Of a DNA stretch of 64,000 nt, positions 50,173 through 59,059 are shown one piece after another. The translations under genes and the position numbers were made by a program. Numbering within the stretch: position 1 is the first letter of the stretch; each line of letters begins with the position of its first letter. Where the stretch lies: the NCBI GenBank assembly GCA_014649575.1, contig BMTH01000001.1, forward strand, positions 248,001-312,000. Reading direction: 5' to 3'. The stretch is from Streptomyces griseoincarnatus (GTDB lineage Bacteria; Actinomycetota; Actinomycetes; Streptomycetales; Streptomycetaceae). Below the pieces are notes generated by a model. It was not told the DNA's origin and made no database searches. It saw only the letters and a program-made list of their open reading frames with translations.

Positions 50173-51153
50173 CTACTTCGTCAGCGCCGCGACGAGGGCG
50201 TCGACGTAACGCTCCATCGAGCCGGTGCCGCCGAACATCCATATGCCGTCGTCGAGGCGGTGCACGTCGCCGGACTTCACGAACGGCAGCGACTTCCACA
50301 CGGCGTTGTTCTTCAGTTCGTTGCCGAACGGGTCGCTGGCGGCGTCCTGCTCGTTGCCGATGTAGGCGAACTGCACCGCGCCCAGGGCGGTCAGGCCCTC
50401 GACATCGGTGGCGGCGAGGCCGTACGCCTCGTCGCCCTTGAGCTTCCACGCGTTCTTCAGGCCGAGCCGCTCGTTGACGCCGCCGATGAGCGAGCCGGAG
50501 GTGTAAGGGCGCAGGGAGACCTGGTTGGAGACGACGTAGCCGTCGGAGAAGGCGATCTCGGCGCCCTTCAGGCCGGCGTCCTCGAGGGCCTTGGCGCCCT
50601 CGGCGAGCTTGGCGTCGAAGTCCTTCTTCAGGGTGGCGGCCTGCTCGGTGGTGCCGGTGGCCTCGGCGATGAGGTCGAGGTTCTCCAGCATCTGCCCGAC
50701 CGGGTCGGAGGCGTCGGCGGACTTCACCTCGAGGACCGGGGCGATCTTGCGCAACTGCTTGACCGCGTTCGGCTGGAGGTCGGTGGTGGCGACGATGAGG
50801 TCGGGGTTCAGCGCGGCGATGGTGTCCGTGCTGGGCTCGCCGCGGGTGCCGATGTCCTTGGCGTCGTTGGTGAGCGGTACGGCGCTGTCCCAGGTCTTGT
50901 AGCCCTTGACGTCGGCCACGCCGACGGGCTCCACGCCGAGGGAGAGGAGATGCTCGACGACGTTCCACTCCGTGCCGACGACCTTCTTGGCGGGGCCGTC
51001 GAGCTCCACCTTGGCGCCGGACGCGTCGGTGAGGGTGATGGGCTCGGCCGACGCCTTGGGCGCCTCGTCGGCCGCGGGTTCGGTGGTGCCGCAGGCGGCG
51101 AGCAGCAGGGCAGCGGCGGCGGCCAGGGGCGCGGTGCGCAGGAGGCGTCTCAT
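50173..51153 (-). CDS. Fe3+-siderophore-binding lipoprotein
   Basis: 326 residues. Signal with lipobox LLLAACG (Cys about 21), then a two-lobed FecB/PF01497 binding domain: KKVVGTEWNVVEHLLSLGVEPVGVADV, AALNPDLIVATTDL, APVLEVKSADASDP, and the C-terminal FGGTGSMERYVDALVAAL. It presents the ferric siderophore to the double permease. The start codon overlaps the ATPase stop in ATGA (4 bases), showing translational coupling. Possibly for hydroxamate siderophores that Streptomyces make or scavenge. Confidence 0.92.
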   Translation of the reverse strand: MRRLLRTAPLAAAAALLLAACGTTEPAADEAPKASAEPITLTDASGAKVELDGPAKKVVGTEWNVVEHLLSLGVEPVGVADVKGYKTWDSAVPLTNDAKDIGTRGEPSTDTIAALNPDLIVATTDLQPNAVKQLRKIAPVLEVKSADASDPVGQMLENLDLIAEATGTTEQAATLKKDFDAKLAEGAKALEDAGLKGAEIAFSDGYVVSNQVSLRPYTSGSLIGGVNERLGLKNAWKLKGDEAYGLAATDVEGLTALGAVQFAYIGNEQDAASDPFGNELKNNAVWKSLPFVKSGDVHRLDDGIWMFGGTGSMERYVDALVAALTK

Positions 51154-52004
51154 GAGGTGGTGCTGAGCCTTTCGCTTCGGGTGTGGTGACGGCCGAGGGC
51201 GCGGGTGCGCAGGCGGCCGGTGAGGGGGTCGGTGTCGACCTCGATGCGGATGCCGTAGACGGCGGTCAGCCGCTCGGGGGTGAGGACGGCTTCGGGTGCT
51301 CCCTCGGCGACGACGCGTCCGTCCGCCAGGAGCACGATGCGGTCGGCGACGGCGGCCGCCTGGTCGAGGTCGTGCAGCACGACCCCGACGGCGATGCCCT
51401 GGTCGTCCGCCAGGTCGCGTATCAGGTCGAGGAGTTCGACCTGATAGCGCAGGTCGAGGTAGGTGGTGGGCTCGTCGAGGAGCAGCACGCCGGTCTCCTG
51501 GGCGAGACAGCCGGCCAGCCAGACGCGCTGGAGCTGTCCGCCGGAGAGGTGTTCGGCGCCGCGGTCGGCGAGGTCGGTGACGCCGGTGAGGGCGAGGGCG
51601 CGGTCGACGGCGGCCCGGCCGCCCGGGTCGGTGCCGCCCCAGCGGCCGCGATGCGGGTAGCGGCCGAACTCCACGACGTCGCGCACGCTGAGGCCGCTGG
51701 GGGTGGGCCGGCTCTGCAGCAGCAGCGCGACGTGGCGGGCGAACTCCCGGGGGCCGAGCGCGAGCGCGTCGGTGGCGGCGTCGAGCGTGAGCGCGGCGTG
51801 CCGGGGGCGCTGGAGCCGGGCGACGGTGCGCAGCAGGGTCGACTTGCCGCTGCCGTTGGGGCCGACGAGCGCGGTCACCTCGCCGGGGCGCAGTGTCAGC
51901 TCCGCGGCGTGCACGACGTCCGTGCCGTCGTACGCCACGGTCACGCCGGTGGCCGCCAGTTCATGCCCTCGCAGGCCCGAGGACGCGTCTTCACCTGGAA
52001 TCAC
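51150..52004 (-). CDS. Fe3+-siderophore ABC transporter ATPase (FecE/FhuC type)
   Basis: 284 residues. Walker A GPNGSGKSTLL (near residue 44), Q-loop LLQSRPTPSG, signature LSGGQLQRVWLAG, Walker B VLLLDEPTTYLDL and switch His in VVLHDLDQ are all intact. First gene of the operon. The GTG at 52004 gives the long form and lies only 5 bases from the iron box, without room for a ribosome-binding site, so translation may begin leaderless here; later in-frame starts near residue 20 are the alternative. Regulated by iron through the box upstream. Confidence 0.9.
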   Translation of the reverse strand: MIPGEDASSGLRGHELAATGVTVAYDGTDVVHAAELTLRPGEVTALVGPNGSGKSTLLRTVARLQRPRHAALTLDAATDALALGPREFARHVALLLQSRPTPSGLSVRDVVEFGRYPHRGRWGGTDPGGRAAVDRALALTGVTDLADRGAEHLSGGQLQRVWLAGCLAQETGVLLLDEPTTYLDLRYQVELLDLIRDLADDQGIAVGVVLHDLDQAAAVADRIVLLADGRVVAEGAPEAVLTPERLTAVYGIRIEVDTDPLTGRLRTRALGRHHTRSERLSTTS

Positions 52005-52009
52005 GCGGC

Positions 52010-52028
52010 AAGGTTAGCCTACCCTTAA
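52010..52028. promoter_or_regulatory. Iron box (DmdR/IdeR-type operator)
   Basis: The 19-base imperfect palindrome AAGGTTAGCCTACCCTTAA resembles the actinobacterial iron box TTAGGTTAGGCTCACCTAA. It is just upstream of the iron transporter operon and presumably binds Fe2+-DmdR1, shutting transcription when iron is plentiful. Confidence 0.85.
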
Positions 52029-52094
52029 TTCGGGTGACAGGGGGGTGCCCCGCGGGAGCCCGAGGGCGCGGGGCGCGTCCGGGCGCGCGGGGCG

Positions 52095-53246
52095 TCAGAA
52101 CGCGTAGCGCACGCCCAGCCAAGGGGTGCGGCGCTCGATGAGCTCGCGGAGTCCCGCGAGGGCCTGGCGTTTGACGCCCGCGTGGTAGCGGAGGTTGAGG
52201 GCGCCGTTCTGGGAGCGCTTCGTCTCTTGCAGCCCGGGCTGCCACAGGACGTCCTCGCCGCGCGGGTGCCAGCGGAGGTTGACCTCGTGCAGGTCCGCGT
52301 TGTGGGTGAGCATGATGACCTCGGCCAGCGCCTGGCGCTTCACCCGCTCGGGCAGGACGTCGTCCATCTGCCGCAGCAGTTCGTCCCACGCGTCCTGCCA
52401 GCCGGGGCGGACCACGACGGGCGACAGGTTGAAGTGCACCTCGTAGCCCGCGTCGAGGAAGTCGGCGGCGGCGGCGATCCGCCGGTCCACCGGGCTGGTG
52501 CGCAGGTCCAGCAGGCGGGAGTCGTCGGCCGGCATGACGGAGAAGCGGATGCGGGTCCGGCCGCGGGGGTCCAGGTCCAGCAGGTCCGGGTTGACGAACT
52601 TGGTCGCGAACGACGCCTTCGCGGTGGGCCAGTCGCGGAAGGCGTGGATCAGGTCGGCGGTGTTGTCGCAGATCAGGGCGTCGACCGAGCAGTCGCCGTT
52701 CTCCCCGATGTCGTACACCCACGCCTCGGGGTCGCACTGGTTCGGTTCCGTCTTGGGGCCCTGCGCGGCGACGTGACGGCCGAGGTGGGCGACGAGGGCG
52801 TCGATGTTCGTGAACAGCGTGATGGGGTTGGCGAAGCCCTTGCGGCGGGGGACGTAGCAGTACACGCAGGAGAGGGCGCAGCCGTTGGAGGGGCCGGGGG
52901 CGATCCAGTCCGCGGAGCGGCCGTTGGGGCGGGTGGTGAGCTTCTTCCTCACGCCGAGGACGAGGGTTTCCCGCTTGACGCTCATCCAGCGGTCCGCGCT
53001 GCCCTCGTTGCCGTGCAGGTCGGGGATGCGCCAGTGGGAGGGGACCTCGACGAGGCGGGCCTCGGGGAAGCGGGCGAGGATCTGACGGCCTCGGGGGGAG
53101 GCGGCGGCGGCCGGTTCGGCGTGGACCTCCTTCACCGCGAGGAGGCGGTGGGCTTCGCGGGAGTCGCGGAAGTGCGAGGAGGTCGGTGCCGTCGGCTCGG
53201 GGCGGGGCATCTCGTCGATGCCGAAGAGGGGCTCTTGGTGGGGCAT
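52095..53246 (-). CDS. Spore photoproduct lyase-family radical SAM protein
   Basis: 383 residues. The cluster-binding motif CxxxCxxC appears as CALSCVYCYV (near residue 115), as in SplB. Further conserved parts are ITLFTNIDALVAHLGRH, YDIGENGDCSVDALICDN, RIRFSVMPADDSRLLDL and VHFNLSPVVV. SplB repairs the thymine dimer formed in spores by UV; Streptomyces make no endospores, so the homologue's substrate is not established. It lies downstream of a catalase gene on the same strand, separated by the second repeat array, which hints at a shared oxidative or UV stress role. Confidence 0.88.
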   Translation of the reverse strand: MPHQEPLFGIDEMPRPEPTAPTSSHFRDSREAHRLLAVKEVHAEPAAAASPRGRQILARFPEARLVEVPSHWRIPDLHGNEGSADRWMSVKRETLVLGVRKKLTTRPNGRSADWIAPGPSNGCALSCVYCYVPRRKGFANPITLFTNIDALVAHLGRHVAAQGPKTEPNQCDPEAWVYDIGENGDCSVDALICDNTADLIHAFRDWPTAKASFATKFVNPDLLDLDPRGRTRIRFSVMPADDSRLLDLRTSPVDRRIAAAADFLDAGYEVHFNLSPVVVRPGWQDAWDELLRQMDDVLPERVKRQALAEVIMLTHNADLHEVNLRWHPRGEDVLWQPGLQETKRSQNGALNLRYHAGVKRQALAGLRELIERRTPWLGVRYAF

Positions 53247-53324
53247 GGGTCGGCTTCCCGGGTGGAGGTGACGGGCGCTGCCGCCGCTGTCCAGGGTACG
53301 GCTGCGGGCCGGTGGGAGCCTGCC

Positions 53325-53540
53325 GCGCCGTTCCCCGCGCCCCTTGAGGGGTGGTACCGGCCCGGTACGGGTTCGGGCCCGGTGGGGGTTGATCGCGCAG
53401 TTCCCCGCGCCCCTCTTGGGGCGGCACCGGTCCGATTACGGGTGCGGGTCCGGTGGGGGCCGAGCGCGCAGTTCCCCGCGCCCCTGAGGGTGTGCACTCA
53501 CGGTGAGTGCAGCCCACCCAAGGGGCGCGGGGAACTGCGC
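53325..53540. repeat. Second array of the Streptomyces intergenic core, three direct and one inverted copy
   Basis: Direct cores start at about 53325, 53395 and 53466 (spacing 70 and 71), and an inverted core lies at 53521-53540. Between the last direct core and the inverted one is a palindrome TGCACTCA-CGG-TGAGTGCA (53493-53511). The two opposed 20-base arms (53466-53485 and 53521-53540) could form a large hairpin that terminates the catalase transcript. Same core as in the 702-886 array. Confidence 0.8.
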
Positions 53541-53604
53541 GATCAACCCCCACTCGGCCGCAGCCGCCCCGCGACCGCGGGCCCAGGGGCCGTGGGCGCT
53601 GCCG

Positions 53605-55881
53605 TTACCCGCCGGAGGTGAACCGTTCCCAGACCCGGTGGGAGGCGAGGAGCGTGCGGACCTGGTCCAGGGCCGACGGGCCGGAGTCCGTCACCACGAC
53701 ACCCGGCGCGTCGGCGGGAACGCCAGCCGACGCGAGTGCCGCCTCACCCCCCGCCCACGCGGCGATCGCCTTCCCGTGCCGGAACGCCTCCTGGAGGAGC
53801 TGCACGACCCGGGGATCCGGCGCGGCCGGCGCAGCCCCCGGCGCACCCTTCCCGTCCGTGGCGCCCGGCGCGTCCGGCCCCGCCGCCGGCGGCCCGGCGA
53901 GCATCACCGCGTCGAACTCGATCGACCGCGCCGTGACGTGGCTGCGCTGCGCCGTGAGGGCGTGGTCGCCCGTACCGACCGTGCCGCCCGTCGGCGCGAC
54001 GACCAGCGGGATCATGCCGGCCTCCAGCACGGCGTCCCGCACCGCGTGCACCCCTTCGAGGTCGCCGTCGGGGCCGGTGAGGACGCCGATGACGCGCCCG
54101 TCGACCGGCCAGGTCCCGCCGACCTGGGACAGCGCCGGGCTCGGCTCGACGTCGGCGAGCGGCACCGTCGGCTCCGGTGCGGGCAGGCCGAGGCCGTCGG
54201 CGACCCGGGAACACAGCTCGGGGTCGATGTTGGCGAGCACCTGGAGGGTGCGCACCCGGATGGCCTCCTCGTAGCACTTGCCCAGCTCGAAGGTGTACGC
54301 GCCGATGATGTGCTCGCGCTCGACCGGGCTCATGGAGAGCCAGAAGCGGCGGGGCTGGCTGAAGTGGTCGGAGAAGGACTCCGGCGCCTCGCGTACCTTC
54401 CGTCCCTCGGGGACGGTCACGGGCGTCTCGATGTAGGCGCCCATGTCGGCGCCCGCGGTGAACGGGCAGCCGCCGTCGAGGGAGTTGGGCTGGTAGGGCG
54501 CGACACCCCGGTGCACGGCGGTCTGGTGCATGCCGTCGCGCAGCATGTCGTTGACGGGCGCGTGCGGCCGGTTGATGGGCAGCTGCGGGAAGTTGGGGCC
54601 GCCGAGCCGGGTGATCTGCGTGTCGAGGTAGGAGAACAGCCGGCCGGCGAGCAGCGGGTCGTCGGTGACGTCGATGCCGGGCACGAGGTGGCCGACGTGG
54701 AAGGCGACCTGCTCGGTCTCGGCGAAGAAGTTCGACGGGTTGCGGTTGAGCGTCATCAGCCCGATCGGCTGCACCGGCGCGAGTTCCTCCGGCACGATGT
54801 TCGTCGGGTCGAGCAGATCGATGCCCTCGAAGGTCTGGTCCGGGGTGTCGGGGAAGGTCTGGATGCCCAGCTCCCACTGCGGGTAGGCGCCCGCCTCGAT
54901 CGCGTCGGCGAGGTCCCGGCGGTGGAAGTCGGGGTCGTTGCCGTTGATGAGCTGCGCCTCGTCCCACACCAGGGAGTGCACGCCCAGCTTGGGCTTCCAG
55001 TGGAACTTCACCAGGGTGGTCCTGCCCTCCGCGTTGACGAGGCGGAAGGTGTGGACGCCGAAGCCCTCCATCATCCGGTACGAGCGCGGGATGCCGCGGT
55101 CGCCCATGAAGAAGAGGGTGTGGTGGGTGGCCTCGGTGTGCAGGGAGACGAAGTCCCAGAAGGTGTCGTGGGCGCTCTGGGCCTGGGGGATCTCCCGGTC
55201 GGGGTGCGGCTTGGCGGCGTGCACGACGTCGGGGAACTTGATGGCGTCCTGGATGAAGAAGACCGGGATGTTGTTGCCGACCAGGTCGAAGACGCCCTCG
55301 CTGGTGTAGAACTTTGTCGCGAAGCCGCGCGTGTCGCGCACGGTGTCGGCGGAGCCGCGCGAGCCGACGACCGTGGAGAAGCGCACGAAGACCGGCGTCT
55401 CGACGTCCGGGGCGAGGAACCCGGCCTTGGTCACGGCGGACGCGGTGCCGTAGCTCTGGAAGACGCCGTGCGCGCCGGCGCCGCGGGCGTGGACCACGCG
55501 CTCCGGGATGCGCTCGTGGTCGAAGTGCATGATCTTCTCGCGCAGGTGGTGGTCCTGGAGCAGGACCGGGCCGCGCGGGCCCGCCTTGAGCGAGTGGTCG
55601 GTGTCGTACAGCCGGGTGCCCTGGGCGTTCGTCAGATGGCTGCCGGACTGGGCCATGCGCGCCTGGTCGGCGCCCGTGGGGGATCCGGTGGGCGAGACGG
55701 TGGCCGGACCGCTCTGGTCGGGCTTGGGCGGCAGCGGCTCACGGGGTTCCACCGGTCGCTCCACCGTGGGCGGTTCGGGGGCGGGACGGCCGGGGATGCC
55801 GTCGGCCGGGGCCGACGTGCCGCCCTGCAGGGTCTCGGTGACCTTCTTGGCGGCGCGACGGACGGGGTTGGCCTCGCTCAT
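53605..55881 (-). CDS. katE: Large-subunit catalase, HPII type (KatE)
   Basis: 758 residues, the long clade-2 catalase. Heme-pocket His is in [12 protein letters not shown], Asn in [14 protein letters not shown], and the heme-ligand Tyr in [19 protein letters not shown] disordered N-terminus (about 1-70) is followed by the catalase core, and the C-terminal flavodoxin/PfpI-like domain (about 600-758) runs from [19 protein letters not shown] to VWERFTSG, as in HPII. It converts H2O2 to O2 and water. The gene is preceded by a 310-base region with a candidate stress promoter. The C-terminal domain has an internal Gly/Ala/Pro-rich insertion ([15 protein letters not shown]). Confidence 0.95.
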   Translation of the reverse strand: MSEANPVRRAAKKVTETLQGGTSAPADGIPGRPAPEPPTVERPVEPREPLPPKPDQSGPATVSPTGSPTGADQARMAQSGSHLTNAQGTRLYDTDHSLKAGPRGPVLLQDHHLREKIMHFDHERIPERVVHARGAGAHGVFQSYGTASAVTKAGFLAPDVETPVFVRFSTVVGSRGSADTVRDTRGFATKFYTSEGVFDLVGNNIPVFFIQDAIKFPDVVHAAKPHPDREIPQAQSAHDTFWDFVSLHTEATHHTLFFMGDRGIPRSYRMMEGFGVHTFRLVNAEGRTTLVKFHWKPKLGVHSLVWDEAQLINGNDPDFHRRDLADAIEAGAYPQWELGIQTFPDTPDQTFEGIDLLDPTNIVPEELAPVQPIGLMTLNRNPSNFFAETEQVAFHVGHLVPGIDVTDDPLLAGRLFSYLDTQITRLGGPNFPQLPINRPHAPVNDMLRDGMHQTAVHRGVAPYQPNSLDGGCPFTAGADMGAYIETPVTVPEGRKVREAPESFSDHFSQPRRFWLSMSPVEREHIIGAYTFELGKCYEEAIRVRTLQVLANIDPELCSRVADGLGLPAPEPTVPLADVEPSPALSQVGGTWPVDGRVIGVLTGPDGDLEGVHAVRDAVLEAGMIPLVVAPTGGTVGTGDHALTAQRSHVTARSIEFDAVMLAGPPAAGPDAPGATDGKGAPGAAPAAPDPRVVQLLQEAFRHGKAIAAWAGGEAALASAGVPADAPGVVVTDSGPSALDQVRTLLASHRVWERFTSGG

Positions 55882-56125
55882 GGATGAATGCTCCTCCGCT
55901 TCGGACCGGCCACGTCGGGGTGGCCGTGCTGCTTCACGTGCCGACTGCGGGTGACCCCGGGACGCAAGGTGCGAAAGGGACGTCGACCTCCGTCAACGTC
56001 TCATGGCTCGTTGTCCCGCGCAGGAGTCGCCCGCCGTTGGAGTGACCCCGGGCCCCCGGCCCCCGCGTCACACCGGGCGGCTCTCCGCGCACCCTCCCTC
56101 TCCGTGGTCCGACCGCTCCCGCCGC

Positions 56126-56150
56126 GTACCCCTCACACCGGCTTCAAGAC
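56126..56150 (-). promoter_or_regulatory. Candidate SigB-type promoter upstream of katE
   Basis: On the minus strand GTCT (56147-56150) and GGGTAC (56126-56131) are spaced by 15 bases, close to the Streptomyces SigB consensus GTTT-N14-16-GGGTAY. This would give a leader of about 240 nt. I see no gene in 55882-56191. Confidence 0.4.
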
Positions 56151-56191
56151 ACATCGATTTCACGCCGCCGTACGGCGGAGGTGGTCCGTGG

Positions 56192-56446
56192 TCAGAAGAG
56201 CTGCCCCTGCTGGGCGTCGGGGGCCGTCCGGCGCGGGGCGGCGCGGCGCGGGGCGGGACGGCGCTCCGGGACCTCGTCACCGAAGAGCGGAGCGGTGCCG
56301 TACTCGTCCGGCTCGGCGGGGACGACGACGGGACCGGTGCCCACGTTGAGGCAGAGCGGGGCCTCGCTGTCGAAGTCCCCGGGCGTCATCGCCGTCCAGT
56401 CGCGTTCCCGACGCTCGCCCACCCGGCACCACCGCTCCCCGTCCAC
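56192..56446 (-). CDS. Small hypothetical protein, 84 aa
   Basis: The frame shows the acidic core MTPGDFDSEAPLCLNVG then TGPVVVPAEPDEYGTAPLFG, which I recall as a small conserved Streptomyces protein of unknown function, ending with QQGQLF after an Arg/Pro-rich run. GTG 56446 gives the long version; an internal ATG at 56389 gives 65 residues and is nearly as plausible. It has no signal or membrane segment. Divergent from the AhpD-like gene and upstream of the katE promoter region. Confidence 0.55.
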   Translation of the reverse strand: MDGERWCRVGERRERDWTAMTPGDFDSEAPLCLNVGTGPVVVPAEPDEYGTAPLFGDEVPERRPAPRRAAPRRTAPDAQQGQLF

Positions 56447-56605
56447 CCGGAAAGGTTATCGGCAGGTCCGGTGCCCGCCGGACGCCGCGTCGTACGACGA
56501 CACGGAGCGATGAGACGTAGGTCACACATGGAGGGCTGTCACACATCACCGGGCTGTTCCGTCAGTGAAGCGACACCGCAACGACGGACCGACCTTGGAG
56601 AGCAC

Positions 56606-57079
56606 ATGAACGCGCGTATCGACTTCTTCGCCAACCCCGTCGCCGGCAAGGTGCTGCGGCACATCAACTCGGCGGGCAAGGCGGCGGGGGACGCCGGTCT
56701 GCCGCACGCCACCCAGGAGCTGGTGAAGATCCGCGCCAGCCAGATCAACGGCTGCGGCTTCTGCACCGACATGCACACCAAGGACGCCGCCGCCGCGGGC
56801 GAGACCCAGTTGCGCCTCAACCTGGTCGCCACCTGGCGCGAGGCCACCGTCTTCACGGAGGCGGAGCGCGCCGCGCTCGAACTGGCCGAACAGGGCACCC
56901 GCATCGCGGACGCGGCCGGCGGGGTGAGCGACGAGGCGTGGGCGAACGCCGCCAAGCACTACGACGACGACCAGCTCGCCGCGCTGATCTCGCTCATCGC
57001 GATCATCAACGCCTACAACCGGATCAACGTCATCAACCAGCAGCCCGCGGGCGACTACCAGCCGGGCCAGTTCGGCTGA
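56606..57079 (+). CDS. Carboxymuconolactone decarboxylase/AhpD-family protein
   Basis: 157 residues. The redox motif CGFCTDMHTKDA (CxxC with the following His, near residues 50-57) and the opening LVKIRASQINGCGFC are typical of the alkylhydroperoxidase AhpD-like CMD domain. The helical C-terminal half, SLIAIINAYNRINVINQQPAG, completes the fold. Expected to reduce peroxides with a thiol cofactor, or another CMD reaction. Adjacent to katE, supporting a peroxide role. ATG 56606 follows GGAGAGC. Confidence 0.88.
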   Translation: MNARIDFFANPVAGKVLRHINSAGKAAGDAGLPHATQELVKIRASQINGCGFCTDMHTKDAAAAGETQLRLNLVATWREATVFTEAERAALELAEQGTRIADAAGGVSDEAWANAAKHYDDDQLAALISLIAIINAYNRINVINQQPAGDYQPGQFG

Positions 57080-57110
57080 CGTCTCCCGCGAGCAGCTCAC
57101 GTCTCCCGGA

Positions 57111-57145
57111 GAAGGGGCCCCTCCCGCCAAGGGAGGGGCCCCTTC
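57111..57145. terminator. Strong bidirectional terminator
   Basis: Perfect 15-base arms (57111-57125 and 57131-57145) with a GCCAA loop, rich in G/C and flanked by purine-to-pyrimidine ends, between the convergent AhpD-like and GDE-like genes. Confidence 0.85.
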
Positions 57146-57148
57146 CCG

Positions 57149-59059
57149 TCACATCTGGCCGAGCGCGGTGCGCAGGGCCGCCGGGGTGGCCGCCGCCCAC
57201 GCCTGCGGCGAGCAGGAGTGCGGGTACGGCACCGGGGCGGGGGCGTCCGTGCGGCCGTAGCCGGCGAAGACCTCGGGCAGCCGGTAACCGCAGCGGGCGG
57301 CGGCCGCCGCGAGCCCGTCGGCGAGGGCACGCACCTCGTCGCCGAGGCCGTACCGGGCGAGGCCCAGCGCGATCAGGGCGTTGTCGTGCGGCCAGGCGCT
57401 GCCGCGGTGGTACGACAGCGGATGGTAGGGCGTCTGCCCACTGGCCAGGGTCCGCACGGCCCAGCCGGAGAAGAAGTCCGGCTGCAGCAGCCGCCGCCCG
57501 GTGACGCGGGCCCGCTCCTCGTCGAGAATCCCCGACCACAGCAGATGACCCGCGTCGGAGCCCAGGGCGTCGGCCTGCCGGCCCGCGCCGTCCAGGGCGA
57601 GCGCGGGGAAGCCGGCCTCCGGCATCCAGAAGTCCCGCAGGAAACGCTCGCGCAGTCCCGCCGCGAGGTCGTCGAGGCGGCGGGCGTAGTCCTCGTCGTC
57701 CCAGACGTCCCTGGCCAGCCGGGCAGTGCGCAGCAGCGCGTCGTAGGCGTAGCCCTGGACCTCGGAGACGGCGAGGGGGCCCTCGGCAACCGTGCCGTCG
57801 GCGAAGCAGATGGAGCCCGGGGAGTCCTTCCAGTTCTGGTTGAGCAGGCCGCCCGGGTCCGGGGTGTAGACGAGGTAGCCGCGCTCCTGGAGTCCGCCGT
57901 CGGTGAGCATCCAGTCGACGGCGCGGCGGGCGTGCCGCTCCAGACGCGCGGCGAGCGTACGGTCGCCGGTGGTCTCCTGGTGGGCGTGCAGCAGGACCAG
58001 GAAGAGGGGCGTGGCATCGACGGTGCCGTAGTAGCGCCCGTAGGGGATCTGCCGGAAGTGGGCGAGTTCGCCCTTGCGCACCTCGTGGACGATGCGGCCG
58101 GGCTGCTCGCCGCGGAACCCGTCGTAGGTCTGTCCTTGGGTGGCGGCGAGCGCGCTGAGCGTGGCCGCCGCGGTCTCCGGCGCGTAGGGCAGCAGGAAGT
58201 GCGAGGTGAGGAGGGAGTCCCGGCCGAACAGGGTGAGGAACCAGGGGCTGCCGGCCGCGGGGACCGCGAGGTCCTCGCCGTCGACGCCGGCGGCGTGGAC
58301 GGTCAGCAGGTCGAGGTCGGTCATGCCCTGGTCGAAGGCGCGGTCCAGGTCGGACGCGCCGGGCCCCGGGGTCTGCCGCGCCCGGGCCTGCTCGCGGGGG
58401 ACGGGTGGGACCGGGGCGTGCGGTCGGGCGTACACGATCAGGCGCAGCTCGGTCCGGCCGTGGGGCTCGAGGGAAAGCCGCCAGCGCAGGGTGCGGGCCG
58501 TGCCGCCGTCCGGCGTCTCGCGCACGGAGTCGGGGGCGGGCGCGCACTCCACGACCGTACGGGCGTGCCAGTCGTCCCTGCGGTGGTCGAACCGCACGCC
58601 CCCGTGCACCGGCCGGGCGCTGTGCTCGGCACCCTGCCTCTCGTACGTCCGCCGGTCGGCGCGGAGTTCGAACAGGTCGGCGAAGTCGGCGTCGGCGGTG
58701 AGCTCCAGCTCGGCGGTGACCGGCTCGGGGAGGTTGCTGACGAAGGTGAGGCGCTCGGTGAGGCTCCCGCCCGTCACACTCTGGTCGCGGAACACCGTGT
58801 AGGCCGGCGGGGCCTCGCGGGTGCCGGGGGGCGTGAGGACGCTGACGGACGAGGCGCCGGCCGGGTCCTCCTCGGCCGGCCGGAGCGTGACCGGCGCGGA
58901 CCCGGCGACGCGGAGCTGCCAGCGGCTGAGGTGGCGCGCGTCGTGGGCGAACAGTCCGTCCGGCGCGGTGCCGCCCACGCCGTCGATGTCGCCGGCCGGG
59001 CCCAGTCGGGCGAGCGTGCCGTCGCGCACGAGCTGCACGCGCCCGGCGGTCCCGGTCAT
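57149..59059 (-). CDS. Glycogen-debranching-like (alpha/alpha)6 hydrolase with GDE_N domain
   Basis: 636 residues. The N-terminal beta-rich GDE_N domain (about 1-225; DGLFAHDARHLSRWQLRVAG) precedes an (alpha/alpha)6 barrel (about 245-620) with WFLTLFGRDSLLTSHFLLPYAPETA and FADGTVAEGPLAVSEVQGY. Such proteins are annotated as amylo-alpha-1,6-glucosidases, but many act on small glucosides. The start overlaps the upstream gene's stop in ATGA, so it is coupled in the operon of MDR, isomerase and GH63-like genes. Substrate unknown. Confidence 0.85.
   Translation of the reverse strand: MTGTAGRVQLVRDGTLARLGPAGDIDGVGGTAPDGLFAHDARHLSRWQLRVAGSAPVTLRPAEEDPAGASSVSVLTPPGTREAPPAYTVFRDQSVTGGSLTERLTFVSNLPEPVTAELELTADADFADLFELRADRRTYERQGAEHSARPVHGGVRFDHRRDDWHARTVVECAPAPDSVRETPDGGTARTLRWRLSLEPHGRTELRLIVYARPHAPVPPVPREQARARQTPGPGASDLDRAFDQGMTDLDLLTVHAAGVDGEDLAVPAAGSPWFLTLFGRDSLLTSHFLLPYAPETAAATLSALAATQGQTYDGFRGEQPGRIVHEVRKGELAHFRQIPYGRYYGTVDATPLFLVLLHAHQETTGDRTLAARLERHARRAVDWMLTDGGLQERGYLVYTPDPGGLLNQNWKDSPGSICFADGTVAEGPLAVSEVQGYAYDALLRTARLARDVWDDEDYARRLDDLAAGLRERFLRDFWMPEAGFPALALDGAGRQADALGSDAGHLLWSGILDEERARVTGRRLLQPDFFSGWAVRTLASGQTPYHPLSYHRGSAWPHDNALIALGLARYGLGDEVRALADGLAAAAARCGYRLPEVFAGYGRTDAPAPVPYPHSCSPQAWAAATPAALRTALGQM

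Noticed and set aside
47539..51189. A 1200-codon plus-strand open frame over the iron transporter
   Set aside because: Arg/Asp/His/Gln-rich antisense sequence to three intact ABC genes.
53466..53540. Possibility that the inverted repeat marks an insertion-sequence end
   Set aside because: There is no transposase between or beside the arms and no target duplication; it is the known intergenic core in opposite orientation.
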